Part shown: positions 8,941 to 18,216 of the stretch, piece after piece
Numbering within the stretch: position 1 is the first letter of the stretch
Layout of the letters: the number at the start of each line of letters is the position of its first letter
Assembly: GCF_000313135.1 (NCBI RefSeq)
Contig: NW_004457330.1
Span: forward strand, 22,317 to 44,498
Length of the DNA stretch: 22,182 nucleotides
Origin: Acanthamoeba castellanii str. Neff
Taxonomy: Eukaryota > Discosea > Longamoebia > Acanthamoebidae
Direction of reading: 5' to 3'
The notes under the pieces: model-generated
What the model was told of the DNA's origin: nothing
Database searches by the model: none
What the model saw: the letters and a program-made list of their open reading frames with translations, nothing else
Made by a program: the position numbers and the translations under genes

Positions 8941-11900
8941 TCATTCTCCCGTGCTGGTGAGCCAACTGAAGAGCTCCTGCAGGAGCGCGGCGTCCATCTC
9001 GCTGCGGTGCTCCTTCACCTTCCGCCGCACCGCGTCCGCCTGCAACGCGGCCACGTTCAGGCAGGCCGACCGCAGCTGCGCGCAGGCAAACCGATCGGCC
9101 ACGATGAGCAGCGGCAGCGCCAGGTCCGCCGCATCCTCTTCCTCTCCCTCTTCATCATTGTCGTCATCAGCTTCACGTTCATCTTCTATCTCTTTCTCGG
9201 TCGCTTTCGCTTTCTCTTCGTTGTCCGGTCGTCTTCGCTCTTTCTGCGGCTGCTGGCGCACCGGGGGCATGCGACGCGCGAGTTCGGCGATGAGGGTTCG
9301 TTCGCACAGAGAGCCCAGGTCGAACAGGGCGAACTGGGTCGAGGCCGCCAGCAGCGCCACCACCCGGCCTACGAAGCTGTCGCTGCTGCTGTCGCTGTCG
9401 CCGCCGAGCCCCTCTTTCTCCTCAGTTTGTTCTTTTTCTTCTGCTTTTGTCGCATTCTCGCTGGTCGTCGACCACAATCTGCGCCACCAGGTTGTGATCG
9501 AGGAAGCCAATGGCGAGGCCGATGATGATGACGATGACGAGGATGAGGCTCGGGCGCGCTGTCCACGCCTTAGTCTACAGAGGCGCCTGCGCTGTTCGGC
9601 CTCGTGAGCCCGGGCCTCGGCCTGGAAGCGGTCGATGGTGCCGGTGAAGACGAACTCGAGCACGCCCACGAGGGACTCGTAGTCCACGACGACACCGTCG
9701 CCGTCGCCGTCGCTGCTGATGACGATTTCGCTGCGCGCCTCGCCGCCAAAGTTGGCCGACAGGAGCGCGCGGAAGTACTCGCTGCGGGCCACCAGGACGC
9801 ACTTGTAGGTGGTGACCCGTCGCTGGCCCACCACGAACGCGATGTCCCGCAACCCCAATAGCTGCCGTTCGCGTTCCCTGCGCCAACGAATTTCGTTCAG
9901 CCCAACACGGCACACACGGCACACACGGCACACACGACAAACAATGAAAAGTTTCGTGTACGTTTGCGAGCTGGTCTGGTCGGTGGTGAGGGATAGGTTG
10001 AAGAGCTTGCGCAGGTCGACGGCCAGCGAGTCGGCGTCGGCGTTGACCAGCTGCTGTTGCTGCTGGTCGGCGGGCAACAGCGGCTGTTGCTGGTCGACGA
10101 TCAGCGGATAGAACGCGATCGGCGCGACGCGCTCGCTGAGCTGGTAGCGCTCGGCGAGTCGCATGAACGCGTCGCTGTCGGGCGACAGCACCCGCGCGCG
10201 GTCCGAGTACAGCAGGCCCAGTACGGCCTTGAACGCGTCGACAGTGCAGTCGGCCACCTCGATCACCGCCGAGGGATCAGATTCGAGTTCAGGCGTCTCT
10301 TCGGCAGCCGAAGGCGTGCGGCCCAGAAGTGCTGCGAGGCCGGCTTCCGTCATCCGCACGCTCAACACGCACCGATGCGCGGGGATGAGTTGGCCCTGTG
10401 CACGTGCGTGCGTGTGCGGTGGCGCGCGTGCGGTGGTGAGTGTGCGGTGGTGCGCGTGCGTGTGCGGTTTTCATGTGAGCTGGAAGGCAGTTAGGGTGGT
10501 GTGACTGTTGGAAAAAGCCTGCATTACCTGGACGAGAAAAGTGATGTCCGAGGCCTGGCCGCCCTCCAACAACCCCGCGAGATCGTCGCGCAGCCTATCC
10601 GCCGGCGGATCGGAGAATAATATCTTTCCTGATTCTCGTTACAAATTTAGCGAAGAAAGACATGTCTTCATCTACGTAGACACATAAGCAAATAGAGAAC
10701 TGCCTGTCAACGTACGGGTGTCAATAATCGAAGTGCCTTGTTCGCTCTTCGCAACGATCGCCGACTTCCACACGGCTGTGCGTCATCACCCACACCTTTA
10801 TGAGTGGTAGCTCATCACAGGGATTGCCCCATGGAATAGACTGGAGGTGCATTCTTTACCTGCGGCATACCGCCCGAGTGGTCCCAGTGCAATCCCCAGC
10901 TCCTTCTGCACGTCCACCTCCCTCCAGGTTTGTGTTACTGTTGATAGATTGTGGCGTTAGAAATATGAAAGAAGTGTCACATCATTATATTGCTCATACT
11001 TGCTTGTTCTTTTGATTGTTTATGTTATTCGAACAAATAAAGAACAGAAATTGGGGAAATGCGGTACCGATGTCAAACACGTGTAGGTCGGAGGCTCGTG
11101 TGGCGGGATCGTTGATGACGACGCCTCCGTGAACAAACAGACGCGTACCCACCGCCGACAGGGCATGGTCCATCCGCCCGGCTGGTGCAACGCCTCGACC
11201 CGTCACTTGCTCCCACCTCGCCGGGCCTGCACACAACCACACGCAACAACACGCAGCAACTCACACGCGTGTGTGAGTGAAGAGCTAATGGTGCGCGGCA
11301 CCGGCACGCACAGCGCGAGTACCTGACGTGTGCAGAATGTAGAGGTCGTTCAGGAGTCGGCCCTGCTGGTCCTTGCCGCCGAAAATGTACACCTTCGTCC
11401 CCACCACGGCGGCTGCGTGCCCCGTCCTCCTTGCCGGGCAGTCGCCCTTCACCCGCAGCTCGCGCCACAACGTCGTGCCTGCACAGAGCAAAAAACATCA
11501 CTCAACGTTGTGAGCCCAGATCTCCCAATGACGCACAGAACACGCACACGCAGCACACGCACGCAACACACGAACCGGTCTCGAATAGGAAGAGATCGTT
11601 GGTGCAGATGGTGGGGGACAAGGCGCCGCCGAACATGTAGAGCCGATTGCCGACGGGCGAGAGCGTGTGGCCCCACCGCGGCGCCGGGGCCGACCCCGAA
11701 CAGTCCAGCCGCGACACCTCACCACTTCCTGTTCACCGCGGCGAATCACATAAAACATAGTAGCATGCATACATCAGAAATACATCCATCGTGTTGCAGC
11801 ACAGATGAGAAAAAGTTATGAAAACGATTAGAAGGACCAACGGAGTGAACGAACCTGTGTCGAGAACGTGGGTGGAGTTGGTGGGCAGGCTCGTGTGCGG

Positions 11901-12219
11901 GTCGATGCCGCCGAAGGCGAAGACGTAGGACCCCACGCTCGCCACGCCCCCCGACCACCAGGTCGGGTGGGCCGCACGCTGCACGCTCGCAGTGCCGTGC
12001 ACATACACACCCGCCCACTCCCCACACCCTGCGACCCGGGCACCTTCGGCATTAGCCAACCACATTTTAAGATGAAAAATAAAATACAATAAATCGGGGG
12101 GGGGGCGTGCCCACGTCAAAGACGGAGACGCAGATATTAGTCTTGCGGCGGGTGCCGGCCAGGAGGAGCATGCGGCCAGGTCCGGTCAGGACCAGGCTGA
12201 GCCCACCCGTGCCCTCCAT
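8941..12219 (-). CDS. LZTR1-like protein: Kelch propeller plus tandem BTB domains
   Basis: Ten exons: 12219-12111, 12028-11855, 11728-11576, 11478-11323, 11226-11068, 10937-10860, 10775-10716, 10628-10528, 10395-9962 and 9877-8941, total 786 residues. Most junctions are phase 1. Residues 1-296 are Kelch repeats, about one per exon, with a conserved Trp...Gly...Arg...His spacing and cores such as VYIFGGKD, LYMFGG and YVFAFGG. BTB1 begins near 315 (SDITFLV, then IPAHRCVLSVR). BTB2 begins near 480 (LRDIAFVVG, TYKCVLVARSEYFRALL), is interrupted by an acidic/Ser-rich insert, and continues into a BACK-like region (QFALFDLGSLCERTL). Kelch followed by two BTB domains is the architecture of LZTR1, a CUL3 adaptor that targets Ras-family GTPases in animals. 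A similar ubiquitin-ligase adaptor role is inferred. The first intron appears to start with GC. Confidence 0.85.
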
Positions 12220-12305
12220 TTGTTATTTGTTGCGTTTCTTTGCTAAATAAATAATACAGTTTATTTTCTTTTCTTTTTGCTATTAGTTTTACTACAAAAA
12301 GAACA
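12220..12305. promoter_or_regulatory. 86-bp bidirectional promoter
   Basis: Only 86 bp separate the start codons of the LZTR1-like gene (-) and the ankyrin gene (+). The interval is very AT-rich with A/T runs on both strands, including AAATAAATAATA and TTTATTTTC stretches that could serve as TATA-like elements in either direction. Confidence 0.6.
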
Positions 12306-13141
12306 ATGGCCGCCCCGCCTCCGCCCCCACCCACCGCTGGCGCTCGCCTCAGCGCGCCCAAGCCCGCTTCTGTTCCCGCCAAGTACTCTTCTTCCCTCCT
12401 AACCCGCTGGTATTCATATTAGCCTTGACTGTGCCCCCCCCCCAAACCTGCAGGAAGACGTGGGCCGAGCTGTTCCCCTACCACTGCGCCGGTGCGCACC
12501 GGCGATGCTTACAAACTCCCAAAAGGGGGTTTCTGGTTTCTGGCCCACACTGACAGAGCTCTTCACCCTCCCAACCCCAAACAAACAGCCCAATTGGGGG
12601 ACGTGGCTGGGCTCACGCAGCAGATCGATGCCATGCCGGCCAGCACCCGCACCGCCCAGCTCAGCGCCAGGGACGAGGACGGATGGTGCGCCCCTACTCC
12701 CCTTTGGCGCCCAACGTTGCTCACACATTCGTGACTCACGAACGCCACACACACACACACACACACACACACGATGTGTAGGACGGCGCTGCACTACAGC
12801 AGTTGGTACGGCCACGTGGCAGCGGTCACGTTGCTGCTGGCCGCAGGGGCGGACCCCAACGCCAAGACCGAGAACGGTTCCTCGGTGCTGCACTTTGCCG
12901 GTACCGAGCGCCCAACAAACACAGAGCACTATGACCACAGAGGCGACTAACAATACCCCGGCGTGGGGGTGCTCGCCGGGATGTAGCGGGCTGTGGGAGG
13001 GCCGAGATCGTGCAGCTCCTGCTCGATGCAGGCGCCCAGCACAACGTGACCGACGCCGAGAAGCAGACGCCGCTCCAGCTGTGTAACCAGCTCAAGGAGC
13101 ACGAGTGGGCGCGCGTAGTCGACCTGCTCCAGAAGCAATGA
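12306..13141 (+). CDS. Small ankyrin-repeat protein
   Basis: Five exons, 12306-12382, 12454-12491, 12589-12685, 12782-12900 and 12987-13141, give 161 residues with consistent phases. After a Pro-rich start (MAAPPPPPPTAGAR) come three ankyrin-type repeats. Recognisable pieces are AQLGDVAGLTQQID, DGWTALHYSSWYGHVAAVTL followed by LLLAAGADPNAKTENG, and VLHFAAGCGRAEIVQLLLDA. A short helix (EWARVVDLLQKQ) closes the chain. Ankyrin repeats mediate protein binding; no enzymatic domain is present and the partner cannot be deduced. The introns are very short and one contains a CA microsatellite before its TAG acceptor. An AATAAA follows the stop by about 55 bp. Confidence 0.85.
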
Positions 13142-13195
13142 CATTGCAGCGTGTTGGGTTTCGAGTGACCTGATAGAAATATATTTCTTTATCTC

Positions 13196-13201
13196 AATAA
13201 A
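13196..13201 (+). terminator. Polyadenylation signal of the ankyrin gene
   Basis: AATAAA lies 55 bp after the TGA stop at 13139-13141, in an AT-rich 3' flank. Confidence 0.65.
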
Positions 13202-13240
13202 AAACAGATATGTATTGTTTCCCAAAATTTGAGACTTGGA

Positions 13241-13729
13241 TCACCTGAGCCCGCAGGGCACAAGCCTACGCCCGCTTCCACTGTCACTCTCAAGCACCAC
13301 CTCATAGTAGAACTCTTCCCTCATGTCCATCAAGATCTCAGGAAGGGCATGCACAAGGCAGTCACCATTGTTGCCATAGTACTGGATGGACAGGTGGTCC
13401 AGGCTGACAAATACAACCACATAGCCACAGTCCTTGCTCCAGGCCATCTTGTTTTGGCCAAGGTGCCAGTTGCCAGCCAGGGTGGTCTTGATGCGCTCAT
13501 TGGCCAAGAGGAGGAAGAGATTGCATGCCACCCACACCACGCACTTCTTGTGCACACAGAGCTTGCTCACAGCAACTGCCTCCAACACCTGGTTAGCCAT
13601 GGAGCTAGAAGACAATGACAAAGAAAGCTCCTGACAAAGAGCAACATCATGGGCAGACAGCTTGTGCAGGACAGCATGGAAGTCATTGTTGCTGAAGAGG
13701 GTGAGGGCAAGAGCACTTAGTGAGGTCAA
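13241..13729 (-). CDS. Unrecognised ORF, 162 residues, CpG-depleted
   Basis: An uninterrupted minus-strand frame starts at ATG 13729 and stops at 13241. Codon choice looks like real coding sequence (many C/G-ending codons), yet CG dinucleotides are almost absent except in the last few codons. The protein has a short hydrophobic stretch (WVACNLFLLLAN) and an aromatic, Asp/Asn-rich second half (SKDCGYVVVFVS, IQYYGNNGDC). I do not recognise the family. It may be a whole gene or the 3' exon of one whose upstream part (13,730-14,270) no longer shows an open frame. It is the leftmost feature of the CpG-poor block and ends almost exactly where CpG-rich sequence resumes. Confidence 0.5.
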   Translation of the reverse strand: MTSLSALALTLFSNNDFHAVLHKLSAHDVALCQELSLSLSSSSMANQVLEAVAVSKLCVHKKCVVWVACNLFLLLANERIKTTLAGNWHLGQNKMAWSKDCGYVVVFVSLDHLSIQYYGNNGDCLVHALPEILMDMREEFYYEVVLESDSGSGRRLVPCGLR

Positions 13730-14274
13730 GTGTGCCTATCTGTGCATTGTAGGGACTGGGTCTGCAGAACTGGCTCACAAGACCACCCATGTTGGTGAAC
13801 CAGACCTCAACACCACCACCACCACCACAACCTTGCCTGAGCGCCAGACAGAGGTGAACTGCCCACCACTACTCTTTCTGGGCTGTGTTTGCCCAACTGT
13901 GTGTGGTTGATGACACCTGCACATCACCATGGCCTTTATCACACCAACAACTCATTCTCCCTCTCTCCCTTGGACGTTTGCTTCAGTGTGGCAATGAGGC
14001 TGAGGAGGAGGACCACCAATAACTTGTGGTCATTTGAAATGAGAGGTCACTAATGACTGTGGAATTTTTGTTGTGCTAAAATTGTGTGAGATTTGACATT
14101 TTTGATTTATAGGGCAGTTTTGAAGATTTGGATGTGCACATGTGATTTTGACATGCTAGACTGCTGCATATAAGTGATATTGAGAGACTTGAGATGAAAA
14201 TGATTTCGTAAAAACTTAGAATTTGTGGAGTTAAAAGTGATTTTAGCAGTGTGAAATGGAGTGGAATTTTAACT
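13730..14274. other. Non-coding part of the CpG-poor block
   Basis: I see no convincing gene here. The stretch contains a CCA trinucleotide run at about 13,813-13,830, one arm of the inverted repeat, and an AT-rich, TG-rich tail. Confidence 0.5.
14021..14048 (+). repeat. 28-bp inverted repeat, left arm
   Basis: These 28 bases are the exact reverse complement of 16343-16370. Identity stops abruptly at both ends. The arms bracket about 2.3 kb holding the minus-strand pseudogene. Confidence 0.9.
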
Positions 14275-16036
14275 TCAGGAATAGTGCTCTAATTCAGCAT
14301 AAATGTGAAGAATGAAGCTCTGTCTGTGAGTGCAACTGACTGAATATGGTGTGAGGTTGAACATGAACTGGATGTGAGTCACATATGATAAAACTTTTGA
14401 GATGGGTTGGAGTGAGCACTTGTCATGGAGGTTCAAAAGGTACATCAAGAGGTTTGCCCAGTCAGCCCAACATGCCATACATGGGGTGCTGTAACAAACC
14501 TCAGGTGCTGTGTGCAGTTCTTTGGTGTGGGTTGGGCTAAGGTGACTGGAGTCTTCATCAAGATCAGGCCAGTCTTTCCACATGCTACAAAGCCATGACT
14601 GGAGCACAGGTCTCATCTGGTTGTTGAGATCCAGTGAAACATCTGCACACATGAGGGAATTGTAGGAGACAGAGGTGGGTGGGTCAGCAGCCAAGTGGTA
14701 GGACCCATCCATTGCTTCATCCAGCCAGTCAAGGAAGATGTGTGTGATGTGGCTGGAGGTGAGCAAGTACCATTGGGTGGTGGGCCTCACCGCCAGTGGC
14801 ACCCACAGCCTCCTCCACACCTGACCACACAAACACATCACATCAGTGAGCGAATATATCGATATTTAGAAATAGTATATAAGATGTAAATCAGCTCCTT
14901 TCTCACCAGCAATTGCCACAATGGCTCCATCATCTGGCTTCACTGATGTCAGCTCAAGTGTAGCACTTTGGAAGCATTGATGGGCCAATCCAATGGCTCC
15001 AGGTCAGAGAGAAGGTAATTCTGAGCATGTTTGTACCCATAAACCCACCAATGGGTCACTGGTGAGCTGCTCTGGAGGTGGCCTATTGAAGAGAGAGACA
15101 AGATCCTGGTAGGATTTCTTCATGGCCTGGGCATTGTTGAGCTCAGTGAGGGCAGAGAGGGTATCCTTGAGGATGGTGGTATTGAGCTGAGCTGGGAGAA
15201 GAGGAAGGGGAGAGTCAGAGGGACAGAGGTTGAGGAAGGAATAGGGACCCATCCATGGAGAGGCAGAGGAATGGTAGTCCTTTGTGAACATCTGCACATC
15301 TTCTTCATGACAGGAGAAGTGGAAGACATGAGGCCTGGAGGTTCCCTGAACACCACAGATATAGGGATCCAGCCAGTGGCAGTAGGCCAGCATGTACTTG
15401 TTCTTGTTCTCCTGGCTGCAGTTGTTGAACTGTAGGTAGAGAGTTGATGGATGAAGTCCTGCTGCAGGAATAGCTAAGTGAAGGGTGAGGTGATGGTGCA
15501 GCAGAGACACTGCAAAGTTGGGACCACAGCTGAACTGGCCCTGGTGTAGGTACAGGAGTGGCAGTGAAGGCCATGGTTGATAAATCCATGAATGCCAAGC
15601 TTGTAGAGGTGAAGGTCTTTCCAGGCTGAGGGCAGAGGCACTAGGAGAGGCAGAATGATGTCAGTTGAACTGTCCATGAAAATTCCATGGTTATCCATGT
15701 GCTGGCCTGAGCTGTAGTGTGGGTGGAGGTCCTTCCAGTTTGAAGAGTATCCACAATGGAGAAGTTGGCCATTTCCAGAGTGCAGAACAGCAGGGACTTG
15801 TGATGATCTGATTAAAGTCCAATGCCTCAACTGTTGAAAGCACTTTCACTGCTGGCTGTGGTGTACAGTGGTCCACTGAATCCATGATCTGCTGGCTGGA
15901 TGTAGCCAGCTGACCAGATCATCGCTGCACACATCCAGAATGAGGGACACAGGAATCTCAAGTACTGGTGTTGTGGTGAGATCACTATGATCCTCAGAAT
16001 CACTCTGGGAGTGAGTGTCAGGGATGTCATATCCAT
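14275..16036 (-). pseudogene. Decayed CpG-depleted gene, possibly F-box-like
   Basis: Minus-strand coding-like sequence is spread over several frames. A frame from about 16034 reads VLEIPVSLILDVCSDDLVSW then ASRSWIQW, which weakly resembles an F-box. It is followed by segments around 15830-15560 (SAWKDLHLYKLGIHGF), 15600-15040 (WLDPYICGVQG, ALTELNNAQAMKKSYQDLV), 15040-14940 (AQNYLLSDLEPLDWPINAS) and 14822-14500 (TTQWYLLTSSHITHIFLDWL). Switching between them needs frameshifts near 15,600, 15,040 and 14,960. A plausible intron, GTGAGA to GTCAG, lies at about 14,823-14,907 but its phase does not match. Codon choice within the segments is good, so the gene was once functional. Function unknown; the F-box idea is tentative. 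Confidence 0.55.
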
Positions 16037-17299
16037 TTTTGAAAAAAGGGAAAATGATGTAAATGTAGTTAAATCATCATGTACATGTACACAATGATAA
16101 AATAGGAATTACAACTACATGTTACATGTTGTCATGATAAATAGTATTTCACTTGGTACATCAAAATTTTGATAAAGAAGGTCAAGAATTACAGGAAAAA
16201 TCAAAAAGAAGTATGGGAAGCAGCATATCTCAAGATGCATCCAATTTTGTCATGTTATTGTTAAAATAAAACCTTTTTTGTGTTATCAAAACCATTTTTA
16301 TGAGGTTAAACTGACAAACAAAATCACTTTTCAAAATGACTGGACCTCTCATTTCAAATGACCACAAGTTCAAGGGAAAAGATGTCACAAGACAACAAGA
16401 AGGCCTTGAGGACCACATCACCTCCCCCCTTCAACCCCACATCAGTGTCATCATCAACTGGTCCCAACAACCCCCTTGACAATGACAAGACTTGGGGCTT
16501 GAAGGGTGGAGGATGAATGGATGGAGAATGAAAGGATGTTGGCAAGGGGAGATGAGGGGAGGTGGAAGTCATTGCTGACAAATGGTCTCTTGACAATGAC
16601 CCCAACAAGACTTTCAGGTGGGGGGAACATCAAGACACCAGGGCAGTCCAAAGTCCCAAGACCAGCCAAGCAACCATCCATCATACTGAGCCCACCCAAG
16701 AAGTTTGCCCCAAAACCTGTCCCAGATTCAGAATCTGTCTGCACTGTCAGTTGGCCACCACCACCACCACCACATCTTGGGTGTTGATGTTGTTGTCATT
16801 GGAAAGTTGTTGAGGGCTTCAGGAGTGCTGCTCTAGCAGCCCCATAATGAAACTCTCCACTTGTGTGTGCCATGGTAAGAAACATCAGCACAGGAACAAA
16901 CGTCATACCTCTGGCCTGTACCTGTGCCTCACATTGTGTTGGCCTTACCATTGGCTCTGACAGTCTTGGTGTTGTGTTTTTGTGTACCCTATTTTACTTT
17001 TACATGTTCCATTTCTTCTCCCTTCTCTCCTCTGAGGAGTTTCCGCCCCTTGGCGCTGTTGCGCAACGAAAAACAACTCTTTATTGACGAGCGCCGCATT
17101 CCATTCTCCAGCGCCCCGCAATAGAAATTACCTGAATGGGTTATTTGGGTTAAAACAACTTCGGAGTTATTGTGATAGGCCTCCTTTTTTAATAAAAGGA
17201 TGCATTCCGGAAAATTTTCTAAGAAAAATAAGAATCCACTGAAAAATTGAACCAGTGGAACCACACCAACACAATCACATTTCACCTTATGTGACAGTG
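16037..17299. other. Mostly non-coding interval
   Basis: From 16,040 to 16,330 the sequence is AT-rich and featureless. From 16,506 to 16,787 a plus-strand frame of 93 codons stays open (Pro/Lys-rich, ILSPPKKFAPKPVPDSES), CpG-free, without recognisable domain; it could be a remnant exon. A CpG-rich patch at 17,043-17,128 interrupts the CpG-poor sequence. The last 170 bp are AT-rich and would hold the promoter of the gene starting at 17,300. Confidence 0.45.
16343..16370 (-). repeat. 28-bp inverted repeat, right arm
   Basis: This is the exact reverse complement of 14021-14048. The flanking sequence on either side does not continue the match. Confidence 0.9.
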
Positions 17300-18116
17300 A
17301 TGAACACACCCTGCTCCCTTCTGGCAGCACTGTTGCTTGCCCTTGTTGTGGCAGCCACCACTACCACCAATGCTACTGTGCTCACCAAGGAGTGGCTCCA
17401 GGTGCTCACCATCTGGGCCTTGCACACCAATATTGACCAGGCCCACCTGTGTGCTGCTCACACATTCACTGTTGATCTGCACCCAGTTGGGGTCCACAGC
17501 AAGGATGGCTACACCTTCCACACCCAGGCTGCCACCATCCTGCCCAACATCCACTACATGCACATCATGCCTGGCCCTGACACCCCCAAGTGCTGCAATT
17601 GTGCTTTTGTTTCTGCATCAAAACCAGACCCTGCAGCTCCTGCCACCCCAACACCATCTGCACCTTTGCCATCCTTTGGACAGACCCTTCCTGAATATGC
17701 CTGCCAATGCAAGGAGGGCTACACCAGCAACAGCACCATATCATGCCAGCTGGGTTTACTGACAGGGCCGTTGGCCTTGTTAGGCAGCACTGGCGGCGGT
17801 ATTGGCTTATGGCCTCAATCAGATTGCTGACACAAGCAGCTTGCTCGTCAAGCCACTTTGTGATCTCGGCGGTCAGGTCTATGGCAAGCAGCTGATTGGC
17901 CATGTCCTCCACATTGGGATACTTATGACCATCAACAATGGGCTCACGATTGGCCCCTTCACACGGACAGAGGCCACTGTTTGGAGCATTCATGCCACTG
18001 TCATTGAGGTACCATATGTCATCCCCTCCCACATCAAGTGTGCTCCCCTGCCGTCCCATTTCCGCTTCTTCCACAGTGCCAGCAATCCAGAGATTGCAGG
18101 GTTCCTCGTCGCCTGA
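17300..18116 (+). pseudogene. Secreted-protein gene with one apparent frameshift
   Basis: The ATG at 17300 opens a frame whose first 25 residues form a strong signal peptide (MNTPCSLLAALLLALVVAAT), followed by a Cys-containing region with a Pro/Ala/Ser linker (about residues 113-135) and an EYACQCKEGY motif. This frame ends at 17828 shortly after a Gly-rich STGGG. A second frame, with strongly coding-like codons, begins at about 17,795 (AYGLNQIADTSSLLVKPL) and runs to TGA 18116. Treating one base near 17,800 as extra joins them into about 271 codons, so a single-base frameshift is likely, either real or a sequence error. The 5' part is CpG-free while CpGs reappear from 17,764. Family not recognised; the product would be secreted. 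Confidence 0.5.
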
Positions 18117-18216
18117 CCCTCACTTCACGTGAACAACTCTTTTTTCACTACAACTGGGAATGTGTGATCTGCTACAGATACTACCTTAAGGCGCCGTGAA
18201 TTCGTGGCTGCGTGCC

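Larger units (their letters stand above)
13281..17040. other. CpG-depleted block of about 3.8 kb
   Basis: By eye I count about ten CG dinucleotides in about 3,760 bp. They include ones near 13495, 13540, 13852, 13974, 14206, 14791, 14853, 14861, 15923 and 16902. Base composition here is moderate, so random expectation would be on the order of two hundred. TG and CA are correspondingly frequent. The edges are sharp: CpG-dense ankyrin and flank sequence on the left, a CpG-rich patch at 17,043-17,128 on the right. A second CpG-free stretch runs 17,218-17,764. The pattern matches long-term deamination of methylated CpG. Confidence 0.85.

Noticed and set aside
9901..9950. Cys-Arg-Val repeat protein segment within the BTB ORF as a coding domain
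   Set aside because: It lies inside a GT-AG interval of simple repeats; splicing it out joins BTB1 to BTB2 cleanly. Recorded as possible intron retention instead.
14021..16370. A DNA transposon defined by the 28-bp inverted repeat as terminal repeats
   Set aside because: I see no target-site duplication at the outer edges, no transposase motif inside, and the CpG-poor sequence extends well beyond both arms. Kept only as a repeat.
16506..16787. Pro/Lys-rich plus-strand ORF as a gene
   Set aside because: It is short, without domain, start context or splice partners, and lies in low-complexity CpG-free sequence where stop codons are rare by composition.
17565..18074. 169-codon minus-strand ORF with an EITKWL string also seen at about 19,620
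   Set aside because: The plus-strand frames over the same bases have clearly better coding codon usage, and the ORF crosses the sharp CpG boundary. The six-residue similarity to the other gene is too short and is taken as chance.
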